This document shows, piece after piece, positions 1 to 12,111 of a DNA stretch of 64,000 bases; position 1 is the first letter of the stretch, and each line of letters begins with the position of its first letter. The stretch spans positions 14,995,294-15,059,293 of the forward strand of contig JAJEKV010000008.1 of assembly GCA_021234155.1 (NCBI GenBank), given 5' to 3'. The notes below the pieces were generated by a model that was not told the origin of the DNA, ran no database searches, and saw only the letters and a program-made list of their open reading frames with translations. Position numbers and translations under genes: made by a program. The DNA comes from Isoetes taiwanensis. Its lineage: Eukaryota; Streptophyta; Lycopodiopsida; Isoetales; Isoetaceae.

Positions 1-261
1 AGCCTTGATCTAAATATTAGCTCAGGGCCCCAGCGCACAGTGTGAGTCAAGTGCTTAGAAAACTCTGAAATAAGTATATGTTTTAAGTCAATAGGTGCCC
101 TGGCACATTAAAAAGAGCAATTTAAATTTTGACCTAAAATTGCCCAAACTATAAATAGACCTAGACCCCCCCCTCATTTGTACGTTTCCTATTTAGAAAA
201 TTGCTCCCGCCCTTTGAGGCGATTTTTGGGCGCCCGACCTCCGATCGACGAGTCATAAGAC
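1..261 (+). promoter_or_regulatory. Promoter of gene A (H3-like), chromovirus copy IV
   Basis: Positions 1-48 are the right arm of the palindrome found ahead of every gene A and gene B in this family (GCGCACAGTGTGAG is the recognisable end). A TATA box, CTATAAATAG, sits at 149-158, about 105 bp before the ATG at 262. The same TATA word occurs at the same place in copies I and II on the other strand. The left palindrome arm and the 5' LTR of copy IV would lie before the window. Confidence 0.6.
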
Positions 262-506
262 ATGGCGAGAACCAAACAGACTGCTCGGGTTCCTCGAGGA
301 GACGAAACGGCCAGCGCCCAACTTCAGCAGATGCTTCGGGAGCGTATTCTTGCGGGAGACCAACCTTCATCAAGTGAGGGGACAGTTTCAGAGGAGCACA
401 AGGAGGAGGGATCCCAACAGGGATCACAAGAGAACCTGGCCAACATCATCGACCAGGAGATAGACCAACAGGTAGACCAAGAGGAGGTGCACTCGGAGGC
501 CTCGAC
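262..506 (+). pseudogene. Gene A (histone H3-like), N-terminal part, copy IV; interrupted by copy II
   Basis: The reading frame from ATG 262 begins MARTKQTAR, identical to Met plus residues 1-8 of the histone H3 tail, then continues VPRGDE into a Gln/Glu-rich acidic stretch with repeated IDQE/VDQE words. The H3 K4 position is present; at the K9 position there is valine. At 506 the frame runs into the end of an LTR (507 onward), and the rest of the gene resumes at 33,185. The flanks TCGAC (502-506) and TCGAT (33,180-33,184) look like the 5-bp target duplication of copy II. The codons after 506 on this strand are LTR sequence and not part of the gene. The same N-terminus is recognisable in copies I and II, which argues against a chance match. 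Confidence 0.8.
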
Positions 507-1315
507 TGTGACATCCCCTACTAGTATACGATGTCCGCACCGTATACAAACAGGAGTTCATCCCCCACACCAGCTCCATACTGATATAGGGCCCTCCACA
601 TATCACTGTAACCATATTGGGTCCCCGGTGGGAAGAGTGAAGGGGTCATTTTACCCCGTCTCCCTCAGGGCCTACCTAGCTGCGGAAGCGTAAACATACA
701 TGTCAGTATACAACATATTCACATATCCACCTCGAAGGGTGGTGCATCAACATCTGCATAAACAATGATCAGCATCATACATAGGGGTCCTACCCAAAGC
801 TCAGACTCGAAGGAACGACTGACGGCTTGGGTCTCCAGAGTTCATTGCAGACAGAATTCATGGCAATAGATTTGGCTGGCATAAGAACATGGCATAGGGT
901 TGTCCACTCCATCCGCCCCTCCCGTGCACACTTTGCAGAGTAGGCTGAAAAGTGTTGGGACTGGATCAGAGTAACGGATGCATAGCCAAAGGGGCTATTC
1001 ACGGGTTGCATCTCCCGGCCCGATGGGGCGGTGCGCGGGGATCACCCCTCCGAGATCTACATGCCGACTCAAGGTGACTAGAGGGCCATTGCCCTTATTC
1101 GACTTAACCCACCGGAGAGTGACGCATCCTCCCGCGGTGTCGAGCCCATGCCTCGCCCACACGCAGCGGCAAGCCATTAGACCTAGTCCACAATGATCCC
1201 CCAAGTGACTTTACACACCGGGGGATCGCTCAAGAGTCGAAACACCTAACCTCTTTATGAGCCACCGGCCCCTTCACCCCACAACCGTGTGTGGCTCTTG
1301 TGCCACAGGTAGCAG
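507..1315 (-). repeat. 3' LTR of copy II, first segment
   Basis: This begins TGTGACATCCCCTAC and is alignable by eye with 1,316-2,110, 12,645-13,440 and 38,024-38,830, sharing for example GGGAAGAGTGAAGGGGTCAT and GGATGCATAGCCAAAGGGGC. It stops at 1,315 where a second complete LTR starts. The missing remainder continues at 14,270. Small open frames here, such as the one near 978-1,196, have no coding support. Confidence 0.75.
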
Positions 1316-2956
1316 TGACGCCCCCTACCCATATACGGTGCACTCACCGTGATATAAACAGAGTTCATCCCCCATACCGCTCCATGCCGCTGGCTGGCCC
1401 CTCCACATGACATCGCACCAAGTGGACGGGTCCCAAAGTGGGAAGAGTGAAGGGGTCATTTTACCCGCCTCCCTCGTGGCCTACCTAGTGCTGAAGCGTA
1501 AACATACATGTGAGTATAAACATAAGCACATATCCACCTCGAAGGGTGGTCCATCACATCTTGCATAGATTGTGGGTGAGCACAATACATATGGGGAAGT
1601 CCTACCCAAGGCTCGGACTCAAGGGGATGATCGATTTGGTCTCCGAGTTCATTGCGCATTGCATTCATGGCAATGGATTTGGCGGGCATATGAACATGGC
1701 ATAGGGTTGTCCACTCCATCCGCCCCTCCCCGCACACTTTGCGCGAGTAGGTCTGAAAAGTGCTCTGACCGATCAGAGTCTGCCGGATGCATAGCCAAAG
1801 GGGCTATTCCTGGGTCTCATCCTCCCAGTTCCGATGGGGCGGGAAGGGATCATTCCCCCCAGAGGTCTACATGCCGACTCAAGGTGACTAGAGGGCCACT
1901 GCCCGTATTCGACTGAACCCACTGGAAAGTGTACACCACTTCACGGGTGTCGAGTCCATGCCTCACCCGCACTCAGTGGTGAGCCATTAGACCTAGTCAC
2001 AATGATCCCTGGTAGGCCTTACACACCAGAGGGATCTTTCAGGAGTCGGAACATGAACCTCCTTCTCAGCCAGTCTGGCCCCTTCACCCACAACCTGGTG
2101 TGGCTCTTGTACACAGGCCGAATCTATAGTGTGCTAGAGAGGCTAATCTAGGAGCATCTACTACCAAGCTTGAGGTCTCTACCCCCCTTCCCAATACAAG
2201 GAGTTCATAGAGATATATCATCCATATATATCACAGAAGAACTAAAGAACTATATCTAATCTATATCATAGAGTTAGGTTCTTTAGTTAGAGTCCGTATC
2301 TAGAGATCTAGAAGGCTGCTATGGGCAATTTAATAGGCTAAACCCTCATGATTCTATGGTGAAATAGGGTTTAGACTATTTAATTGGCCAAATACCTGAT
2401 CCTTGAATGGCTCCTCCTGACCTGAGTTCGACCATCCTGCTGAAACGCTCGAATCAAGGGAAACTAATGGTGCAATTCTCTCAGGCAGAGTCTGGGAGGC
2501 GGTTTTGGCTGTTGAGGCAGCCAAAACAGAGCTCTAAAACCCTAGAAACGAAAAATGGGCAAGTTAGGGTTTCCCTCCTTAAATAGACAAGGGGTTGGCT
2601 AGGGTTTTCAATTATCCCCTTTAGGCATGTGGGATAATTGGGAATGGGCCCACTTGCCTTTAATGGCTAGGTGGCAAAGTGTGCCCACATTAATGTGTAC
2701 ATTGGAAAATGTGCACATTAATTGCACACTTGGGTATGGCCCACTTGGCATCAAGTGTCCATATGGAAATGTGTGCCCACATTAATGTGTACATTGGAAA
2801 ATGTGCACATTAATAGTTGCACATATTCCTTGTAAGTTACCCCTAGGGCTACCCACCTGGCTACACGTTAGCATACACGCCGGTCGGGGGGCGGCGGTAC
2901 GCTGCGACGGGCAAGACAAGATATGTCCCGGACCGTATATCGGCCCGAACGCCACA
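1316..2956 (-). repeat. 3' LTR of copy I
   Basis: The plus-strand start TGACGCCCCCTACCC and the end GAACGCCACA correspond to the family termini TGTGACGTCC/GGACGTCACA, so the LTR ends form an inverted repeat of about 10 bp. The polypurine tract is immediately outside at 2,957-2,969. It matches 12,645-14,269 over its whole length, for example the block at 2,586-2,760 against 13,900-14,060. Confidence 0.82.
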
Positions 2957-3844
2957 TTCTCCCCACCTTGAAATGATGTGTCCAAGCAAAGATCGGGGTC
3001 TCCCCACCTTGGGATCATCCTAACCCGCAATCAACCCGATACATAATGATAAACTACTATAATACTTACACATTTATTAAGATTACCTTAAGGTAATATT
3101 TTTAAAACATTATCACGCCATTATATTATGAAATAACTTATCAATTCATAACATCTTTAAGCAAGTTACTCGATAGTTTTACTTATCACGACAATTAAGT
3201 TTATCAAAATTTTAACATTTCATGTCTAACATTATTGTTCGAGGTACTCTTCATTCCTTGCAACACATTCCAACAAAATTTGTGTTGTAAGTCTTCGTGA
3301 GTCGACCTTCTTGCCCTCCCAGCTCTATTGGCCTCATGGTGTCGACACTACGCTAGTACCATTTTAATTATTAATAAAATTTTGGTTATATGGTGACCAC
3401 CCCACCTATCTACATGGATGCATGGCTAATCTCCGCCAGAGGGAAGAGGGTGAATCTTCCATTATGGCCGTGGAGATCAATATATGCCTATATGCCGCCA
3501 TGCCTACACCCTAGTAGCCCCAAATGGAGGATAGGTCCTTCCCCAGATATGGGGCGGAAGGCCCGATTCCTCCTATCAAAGCATATATGGGGCTAGAGGT
3601 GTTTTTCCTATCGGTGCATTCCTTAATGACCTCCTTTCTCGAGGTCGCTCTTCTTAGTGGGACGTAGTAGACTTTCTAATCTACCTTCCACTCGCCTAAA
3701 GCGAAAACACCGGTCATGCCTACATTGACATTACACCATGCCCTAGAGATCACCGTAGTGGTCCCATCATCGGTAACAACGCATGCGACCCATAGCTAGC
3801 ATAGGTTGCATGCGTAGATTAATCTTAACTACACAAGAATTAAT
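2957..3844 (-). other. Polypurine tract and 3' untranslated region of copy I
   Basis: Positions 2,957-2,969 read AAGGTGGGGAGAA on the minus strand directly before the LTR, a typical polypurine tract. Between it and the pol stop near 3,845 is about 0.9 kb that is AT-rich, with a recurring CCTTAAGGTAAT word, and is shared with 15,044-15,895 and 39,615-40,594. I see no gene in it. Confidence 0.65.
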
Positions 3845-6800
3845 CTACACAAATCGACATGCCTGAGCCGATTTCTTCGGAGATGACTTTTGCCGCCCCA
3901 TTGCTCCATAAACTGCGCGGTATCGCTTACTTTACTAGATCTTTCTTAAGTACCCACGTCGTGCCTTCCACCTGGGTAAGTGTTTCCACTTAACCAAATA
4001 TTGAGGAACTCCCACCTCCTTGTTTTCTTGAAAGCTTTATCAAGAATCAATTCTCGAACTATTTCCAAATGCTCCTCTGTCATTTCCAACAACGTTGGAG
4101 TGTCCAAGACTTCGTCTGGATTTGGAGTGTGCTTCTTCAACAAACTCACGTGGAAGACCTTATGAATCTTTAGGTGTGCTGGCAAGTCTAGCTTGTAGGA
4201 TTGATTACCTACTCTCTTGACTATTCCGGAAAAGGTCCAAATTTCACCTTGGAGCAAGCTTCTTGCAATTCCCGATCCTGAAGCCACCTGCTTCACCTTG
4301 ATCTTGAGCCAAACATCATCTCCAACTTTGAACTCTCCGATTGTTCGATGCTTGTCTGGCGATGCTCTTTTGTCGACTTCTTCTTTGCCGCTAGCAAATA
4401 TCCTCTAACTTCTTCCACGAGTTGCTGCATATCGGCCAACATCTGCTGCGAAACCTCTACTTTTGACACGGGATTGTGCCAAGTGTCTGGAGTTAGGCAC
4501 TGATAGCCGTAATTAATCATAAATGGCGACATTTGGGATGATTCCTGCTTGGTGCTATTTTATGCAAACTCCACCAAGTGAATAAATTCTTCCCACATAC
4601 CTTGCTTATTCCGCACATAGTTTCAGTAGCATGTCTTCCAAAACCTGTTGGTCCGGGCTCCCGCTTGGCCATCCGTCCCAGGATGATACTGCGGCTCATG
4701 GATAGTTTCGCCTGAATGGTCGCGAAAGAGGTCTTGCCGTAAGGCACTCATAAACTTCGGGTCCCTATCGGAGATAATCTCCTTGGCATGCCATGAAGCC
4801 TGAAGATCTCTTTGGTGAAGAGCTTTGCTGTATCCATAGCCGTATCTGTGGTCCTGCAAGGCACAAAATGTGCCATTTTCGACAACTTATCGACCACTAC
4901 CATCAAGGCATCCTTTCCTCTTATCGTTTTGGAAGCCCCAGTGAAATCCATGCCGATCACCTCCCACTTAGCGCTTTGGCACCGCTAATGGCTCTAACGC
5001 CCCCCGAATTCGGCCGCTCTGCTTTCGTCACGCCGACATAACTGACATTCTCTCGATGTAGCGAAGCTACTTGCTTCTTCATTCCCCGCCAATAATAGCT
5101 GCTGCTTCATGAATCCCGCGATGGCCGCCTATTGGGCTGTTGTAGCGGTCATGGAGGATCAATTTCCTTACACATGATGATTCGGCACGCACAACTTGTT
5201 CTTATGGTAGAACAGGTTGCCTTCCTTCTTATAATGTTTAAAGGCTTCCCCGCCTCTTATCCGTTCTAGCCTCCCTAGAGAGGCTTGCCCATACTTCCTT
5301 GAAATCCACGTCCGCTGGCAAGGACTCTTCAATCTTCTTACCAAAGTCAGGCCGAGAGCGTCCGAAATTGCATTGCAATGCACTCTAGTTGTCGGGGGGA
5401 TGCCTTGAAAGCCGCGATTCGCTACCACATTGAGCTTCCCGGCTTGTAGACTATATCAAAGTCATACTTTTCAGGAACTCCATCCACCTTCTCTCGCTCA
5501 AAGTTGAGGTGTGGTTGCGTGAATACATACCGGAGGCTCGATGGTCTCAGATCCAACTAGAACTTCCTTCCCAAAAGGTAGTGCCTCAAATTCTTAATGC
5601 CCCCACAACCGCAAACCAATTCCTGATCGTCGGTCGGTAGCTACGTTGGGCGTCGTTCATCTTCCCCGGAATCATATGCTACCACACGCTCTTCTTGTAT
5701 GAGCACCGCGACCAGTAGCTATCTTTACGCGGCGTCTGTCGCCACAAGCTTATCTTTCGGGGTCCGTGCGGGGAGGTTAGACTGGGCCGTTGTTAAAGCT
5801 TCCTTCAACAATTCAAACCCCGCTTGGGCTTTCTTGTGTCAATGCTCTGTCCAATCTTTCACCTTCTCCGCCCTCAAGAGTCCGCTTATCCGGCTGCTAT
5901 CTTAGCAAAGTTCTTCCACGAACTTCCTCAGTAGTACCAGGCCGGTAGAAAACCCGACTTCATGCACATTCTTCGCCGCCCATCGAATGGCGACTTCAAT
6001 CTTGGCGGATCCGCCGAGATTCCCTTCTGCTGAGATCACATGACCCAGTATTCCACCTTCTGCGAAGGCGGCGGCACTGGACAACTTGGCATACAACCGG
6101 GTGCCTCTTCAACTTCTAGCACTCTCCTTAAGTGTTGTACGCGGCTCTTCAAGGGATCTCGCTATACACCAAAATGTCATCAAAGAATACAATCACAAAG
6201 GTGTCTAAGAACTCCCCGAAGATGTCGCTCATGAGCCTCATGAACGCCGCGCATTCGATAAGCCGAAAGGCATTACCGCGGAACTCATAATGCCCATACC
6301 GCTGCGTCCGGCGTCTTGTGGATATCTTCTTCCTTTATCCCGATCCGATGATAACCCTGACCTTAAGTCGATTTTGGAGAAGACCTTTGCACCTTGGAGC
6401 TGATCCATCAAGTCATCCGATCCGGGAGCGATACTTGTTCTTAATGGTGTGCTTGTTCAATCGCCTATAGTCTATGCACATCCTTAAACCGCCATCCTTC
6501 TTTCTTTACAAAGAGAATGGGCGCCCAAAATGGCGGACACTAGGTCTACGAAGCCTAGGTCGAGCAACTCCCCGTAATTGCTTCTTCAGCTCGCCTCAAC
6601 TCCTCGCCGTCATTCTCGTATGGAGCCTCGCTTGTCGGCTTTGTTCCGGTTCAGTGCTATCTCACACTCGACTCCCACAAGGAGGAAGCGCTGATCTCAT
6701 CCGGAAAGAGATCATAAAACTCCTGATCAGCCTTTAGCTTAATTTGCGGCAAAACTTGTCGAGCACCTTGTCTTCTTTGCTTTGTTACTCTCGGCTCATC

Positions 6801-7290
6801 AATCTCAAGCTTGAAGATGTATGCTACCGCCGCTCTTGATGCACTTGAACAGTTTTTAGAAGACATACACCGCATGATGGGAACAACTTCTTTACCTTAT
6901 TGATCTCAATGATCTTGCCTCGGGTGTTGGGAAGGTCACCTTCCGCTTCCACAATCAATAATGGCCCCGCTGGTCCAAGGTACTCCATTCCCCGACCGGA
7001 TATTAATCCCTCGCAAGTCGATGTCGGTTAATTCTCTTGCTGCTCGCCGCCCTTTTTACCTCCACCACTTGCTAAGACAACGGGCCTTTGGCTTTGACTT
7101 TAATGGTTTCAACTTCAACATTTGAACCATTCTCGGGGATGCAAAGTTATGGCTGCTTCCCCGAGTCCATCAAGACTATGAAGGACTTGGTCTTGGCCTT
7201 CCTCTCGTGGAAATTACTTTATAATCGCCTCTCTGCTTGCTCTGTATCTATTATGCGGCATATGATACTCACCGGAATGTAGTCACCCTT
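3845..7290 (-). pseudogene. pol of copy I (protease, RT, RNase H, integrase, chromodomain), broken
   Basis: This would encode the Ty3-type polyprotein that copies and integrates the element. Recognisable pieces from 3' to 5' on the plus map are a chromodomain end, an integrase GPY/F module (VGNQSYKLDLPAHLKIHKVF near 4,140-4,220), the DDE core (VVVDKLSKMAHFVPCRTTD near 4,860-4,900 and ISDRDPKF near 4,750-4,780), RNase H, RT (near 6,000-6,500) and a protease region (near 6,900-7,200). The frame is broken many times compared with copy II (15,896-19,370) and copy III (40,595-44,080). Several breaks coincide with CG-rich substitutions for CTG/CAG words, so some may be sequencing errors. Confidence 0.75.
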
Positions 7291-8609
7291 CCTCGCCGCC
7301 GCCGTCCGGGCAGTGTCCCAATCTCCCAACTCGCTAGTGCCGCACTCATGGCGTAGGGGCGCCATTTGTCCTATGGGTTTTGCTGGAAGCACCAAGCAAA
7401 GTCGCTTTGCACTCCTCTCTTTTTCTTGGGCATCAGCAAAAAGGATTACGACCGCTTTGGAGTAGTTTGACCCTCTCCGCTTGTCCTGAAGGACACCTGC
7501 TTTTCTCCGCCAAGCTCCCACAGTTGCCGCCATATGGGGTTCTAGCCGACTGACTGCTGCCCTAGGGCTATAACTCCTGTTGCCTTGCCTTTATCCCGTA
7601 ATGTCTGCTTTGCCTCGCCTTCTATTCTCAGGTCCCGTTCCTTGCAAGTTTATTGCCTTGGACTCTGCTCGATTGCGTCTTAGGATTTATTGCCCTTACA
7701 AGCTTGCGGATCTCCTCATTCAGCCCTCAATGTAGCTTCTCATCGCATGTTTTTTCAACTTTGGCACATAAAGTCTTAGCCTCATGAATTCCTCTTTACG
7801 TGGTATTTGTTTCCACGATGAGCCTCGCAGCAACCTCAGAACTTGCATCATAATTGGACTTATGTTCCCTTTGGGATAATGGCGCTTTGAAGGCTTTTAG
7901 CAAACTTTCTCGAACTTACAAGCATCCCCGCTTGCCATGTGCCTTTGCATAACCCTTCCACCAAATCCGCGGCGGCTCCTTTCTTAAGTTGGTCGCTGCC
8001 ACTCGCTTTTGTCTTTATCCTTCATGCCATAAACATTGCCAGTACTCACTCATTTCCGCCCATACCTCTGCTTCTAATCGACCTTAATCCCCAAAGAGCT
8101 GTTCGGTTTAAGAACCTTCCATACATTGCCCGGTCACGACCCTACCTTCTTACGGTAGTCGAGGCCCCGGGTGTCCCTTTGTCGCCCTTCTATGGCCCCC
8201 TCCGCTTTGCATCCACGATTGTTCCTCCCGCTGTCCATCCATCCGTTTCGTCCTGGTCTGTCTTCCTCGCCTTCCTGAAATGCGAGTCTGAACTTGAGCT
8301 CTGAGGATTAGAGGAAGCCGAGGACCTCCTTCTCTTGCTCTCTTTTGTCCCTTCCTATTTTCCTCGAAGCCGACAGAATGAGGGTAACCGTTGCCCACCG
8401 ACCCACGCTTGTGCGGCCAGCAAGGCTTTTTTATCCGCTCCGAATCCGGCCCTCATCCGTGATATTTCCTCTCTGGGGTTATGGGTCCAAATTCCTCGAA
8501 TAGGTTTCTTGCGGGGTGGCCCAAGGACTCTCCGCTCTTCCATATGGTCTCGGCGTTGTCGTTCCCCTGAGCCTAGGCCTCTAGCTACATACACAAGCGA
8601 GTTCCTCAT
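7291..8609 (-). pseudogene. gag of copy I, broken
   Basis: Gag forms the particle and packages the RNA. The likely start is the ATG at 8,609, because the frame MRNSLVYVARGLGSG runs directly into the N-terminus shared with copies II and III. Downstream are a DKKALLAAQ segment, a degraded WWKGY-type capsid region (about 7,800-8,000) and a zinc-knuckle region near 7,380-7,420 where the cysteines are disturbed. It lies about 145 bp after the end of gene B on the same strand. Many frameshifts are present. Confidence 0.65.
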
Positions 8610-8754
8610 GGCTATATGGTTAGTTTTAGCTTTGTTCTTCAGATTATTATGTTTGTTGGTACAAATTACATCAACAAAACATTTGAAGTGCAACAAGAAA
8701 TTATATTTATATTATATAATATTTTGGTATAAAATCTCCGGATCAAGAGTCTAA

Positions 8755-10253
8755 CTAATCTTGAAATCGCCTAGAAGATGGGTTGTCCTCATGAACTTCT
8801 TAACTTGGGCCGTTCCCTCTTGGAATGACCCAAGTTCCCCAAGACGCTTTGTCGATGAGCCGCCTGCAAGGCTCGCCAAGTCTTCCACTCTTGGCGATAG
8901 GATGTGAGGGCCGCGTCCCACCGCAGAATCTGACGCCGATGAGGTATGGCGAAGTCGAAGAGGCTCAAGTGCCATTGCTCTCTTTGACTAGGACAACAGA
9001 AGTCGACATTTGCCGCTATTCGGGCATGCCCCGCCGAAGCTGAAGAGTGCAATCAACATAGACACTCCCCTTCCCTCACCCCTAGGGCTGAATTTGCGGT
9101 GTACCACCGCTATTTCTCCCCATCTAGCGCCATGGCGGGCGTGTAGTACACCTCGGCCCGACTAGATTTATTAGCGTCAGATGATATTCCCACTTGTTTT
9201 GGCCTCCCGCTCTATCGCCGATATGATTTCCACCCTATCTCGGTGAGCTCGGTAGTCTTCGATTGTGGAGTCGACTGCGCTGAGTCGATTACGCTCCTCT
9301 TGCCGGAGGGGAAAGTCCGAGGGACTTCGGCATGATCGGATGCTAGTGGTCTTGCCTCTCGATCCCCATCCGCCTTCGATGGTGAGGAACTCTTTTCTTC
9401 CTCGATGGTATGTCTCCTCGGGCTCCATAACCCTCCTTATCTTATGCCGTATGCTTGGATGTCTAAGTCGCTTCCCTCAGTAGGTGTCGGCTTCCCCGAC
9501 TTGAAGCGGAAGTTCCCGGGAGACTCCGGACGATGAAGTCGCCCATGTCGGGTTACCCGGATTGGTGGAGCGATTCCACCGAACTCCCTCTCCGCATTAG
9601 AGGTTACGGATGTCGAGGTGGCAGATACTCCTCTCCTTGCTGATGATGATAGGGGCTAGGGCTGTGATGCCCAGCCCGCGGGGAGCACCCCGGGAGGTCT
9701 CCTCTGCTTTCGAAGCTGACCAGCTCCTCCCGCTTGTCGCCGCCCTCTTACAGCCCAGCCGGGTGTACTGCCGCCCCAGACTCCTCTTCTTCTTCCCTTC
9801 CTTCTTGCTCTTGCCGGTAAAAGCATACGCTCTTCGGCTTGGACTGCTATGGGTCCACCTCCATAGGAGGAATAGAGGTTGCCCCAAAGGGTTTTAAACT
9901 GGGATAGGGAAAATAGCTAAAGCGGCGTAAGAGAAATGCTTGGTCCTGTTGATAATGGAACCATGTGTCCAGTAGCCTGCGCCTTGTTAGTTCAGTACTT
10001 GGCGATGTTGGGACATCACCCAAGGTCGCCGGGGATGGGCTGAAACTGAAATATCCTATGCAAGGGGAACCTAAACAAGGGAGGGTCCTACCCTAGCTTG
10101 AAACTCGCTAACACTTGCTGCATATGCTCGGTTGCATTTAGGGTTTGGATATCAATTTCTTTTCCCAAAGACTTGGAAGATGTCATTGACATCCGCCTCT
10201 AAGAAGATGGGCACCGGCGGCGTACCATCATCATCAAGTCAGCAGCTGGCCAT
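8755..10253 (-). pseudogene. Gene B of copy I, unrecognised cargo protein, broken
   Basis: The gene lies between gene A and gag, same strand. The start is ATG 10,253, matching the gene B start in copies II and IV, and is followed after a short divergent stretch by EADVNDIF. The C-terminus ends near 8,755. Fragments shared with the better copies include RHARIAANVDF (about 8,970-9,050), the charged IEDYR segment near 9,220-9,280 and the GITALAPIIIS segment near 9,640-9,680. I do not recognise the family. The copy contains numerous frameshifts; see the copy IV entry for the clearest protein sequence. Confidence 0.6.
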
Positions 10254-10367
10254 TGATCTAGCGAAGAAGGGAGGTATCAAACGGATGCGTAGTTTCGGGG
10301 AGCTGAAGATCGCCTAAGCAAAGGAGAGAGCAAACTTGCGTGGGTGCTAAATGAGGAATGGAGGACC

Positions 10368-10797
10368 TATTTATGTAAAAAGGGAAAACCCTAATTTTTG
10401 GATGAGATTGGGTGATTCTCGATCTATTAAAGGGTGCAATTGAGAGTTTGAAGACTACTCCTAGGGTTTGAGCATGCTAAGATGGACTAATGAACCCATG
10501 CAACAATTTGGAGATCATTTGGTGAAGAAAATGGCGAGAGTCTCACAGTTGCGCCCGGCCAGATAATGAAAAGTTCATTTTCCGTCCGGCGCGGCGATGT
10601 GAGACATGGGTTCTAAATGGCCTAAACTTAATCAATTTGGATAATCTAAAGAGAACGTAATTCTATTAAACTTCGCTGAGTTAAGTGAGGTGACTATATT
10701 TGGTGATTTGGAGCAGTTTGGGCATTTTTGGGCATGGTATACACGTTCTTGGCCCAGAAAATGAAATCTCATTACGTCTGGTAGCGGCGTGTGGACA
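10368..10797 (-). promoter_or_regulatory. Promoter of gene B, copy I: TATA box and two palindromes
   Basis: A TATA-like CTATTTATGT (plus strand; minus ACATAAATAG) is at 10,368-10,377, about 115 bp before the gene B ATG. Two palindromes lie further upstream: 10,540-10,605 (arms beginning GTCTCAC and ending GTGAGAC around AATGAAAAGTTCATT) and a degraded one at about 10,738-10,796. Their centres are about 195 bp apart. Confidence 0.55.
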
Positions 10798-10934
10798 TCG
10801 TCTCAATTTTGCTCAAAACTCCAATTTAACAAAATAAAAGCCAAAGAATCGATATCTTAACCCTAATTAAATAGGGTGTGTTCATTTTACACAAAAGTGC
10901 ATATTAACAAAATTTTCATTGTTACAAAGAAGAA

Positions 10935-12019
10935 GTTCAAGGCGTTCTCCTTGATGGTAATACGACCAAAACATGTCACCTCATGGCGTGACCCTCTTCC
11001 GGCGTGCAGTGCGGTAGTTGAATCTTCAAAATCTTTGCGCACTATTTTACTTCTGGCGCTGCGAAGGGCACAACAACATCATCGGTCACTTTCGCATGTC
11101 CAGAGTGTTGTACTCTTGCATGACTTCTCGGACCAAAGCGTTGAAAGCGGTGCGGGGGATCAAAGAGTGCGTAACTACTCACGGAGGTGTGAGGATTTCC
11201 TTGGGAAGCTCTGCTCCTTACAGGCGGCAGGGGTTGAACCGTAGGGTAGCTTTAGGCGTGGCGCGAAAACGCGCGCGGTAGCTGTCTTCGTTGGACGTGG
11301 GTTCATTTCCGGAACGCGTTTAACCCTATCCCGTCGGAAGGTGGGGCTTACCGGCTTTATCGGTACGCTGCTCACTCCGGTACCCATAGGCTCACGAGTA
11401 CCTCCTTCTCTGCGGCCAGGGGTTTGAAGAGACTTGCCCCTCCGGTGTTTGGGGACGTGGTCTTGATGAAGTCGTCGGTAGAAGGCCGGGGGTCACACGT
11501 TCACGTGACTCATTGATGAGGGCCTAAGCGGCTTACCAACAACAATGACTCTTAAGTAGCGCCTTGATACTCTTGGCCTTCCTCTTCTTGACCCATTTGT
11601 GGTTGGGTTGTCTTCCGGTTCTTAGTCCTCTGCTCGGAAGCAACATCGGGCTTTAGCGCGGATGGCAGGGCAGGACTGAAGCCAGCGAGTTGCGCTCGCC
11701 TCTCTCCTCCTCCTCCTGCCGAGGCCAGACCCAAGCCGCCGGGACCGCCGGTATGCATTGCCTGGCTGTTCCGTTGCTCCCTGCTTCTCCCTCTCCTTCC
11801 CTCTGCGATCTCCTCAGAATTTTGCTCCGCAATGTCAGCCGCTCCTCCCTCTATGACCTCCCCTTTGTCGCGTCTCGGTCCGATCCCTCACCTCTCTTTG
11901 GAAGAAGATTCGCCTTCTTTGGAAAAGGCATTCTTGCGGTATCCTCCCGATCAGGCAGGGGGTCAGGCATTTGGAGGATCCCGGCCGAGAGCTTCTGGCG
12001 GTCTGCTTTGTCGGGCCAT
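10935..12019 (-). pseudogene. Gene A (histone H3-like) of copy I, broken
   Basis: At ATG 12,019 the minus strand reads ATGGCCCGACAAAGCAGACC. One missing base hides the H3 tail, but the adjacent frame gives TKQTARSSRPGSS, so the start was MAR plus TKQTAR. The C-terminal histone-fold part is still visible near 11,060-11,200 as LIPRTAFNALVREVMQEYNT, followed after further frameshifts by FEDSTTALHA (about 11,020) and QGERL near 10,940. The serine after TKQTAR occupies the H3 K9 position. The gene lies just inside the 5' LTR and primer-binding site. The fold segment matches copies II and IV. Confidence 0.7.
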
Positions 12020-12111
12020 GTTTGTCGGTTCGCCCGATCCGAGCTATCGCCCGGATAAGCCTTGGCAAGGGGAAATTTCCTAGCGAGGTCTTGTGAAAAT
12101 GGGGTCTAGGT

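Noticed and set aside
161-427. 88-codon minus-strand frame opposite the gene A start
   Set aside because: Antisense to a frame with the H3 tail and a TATA box; no family features.
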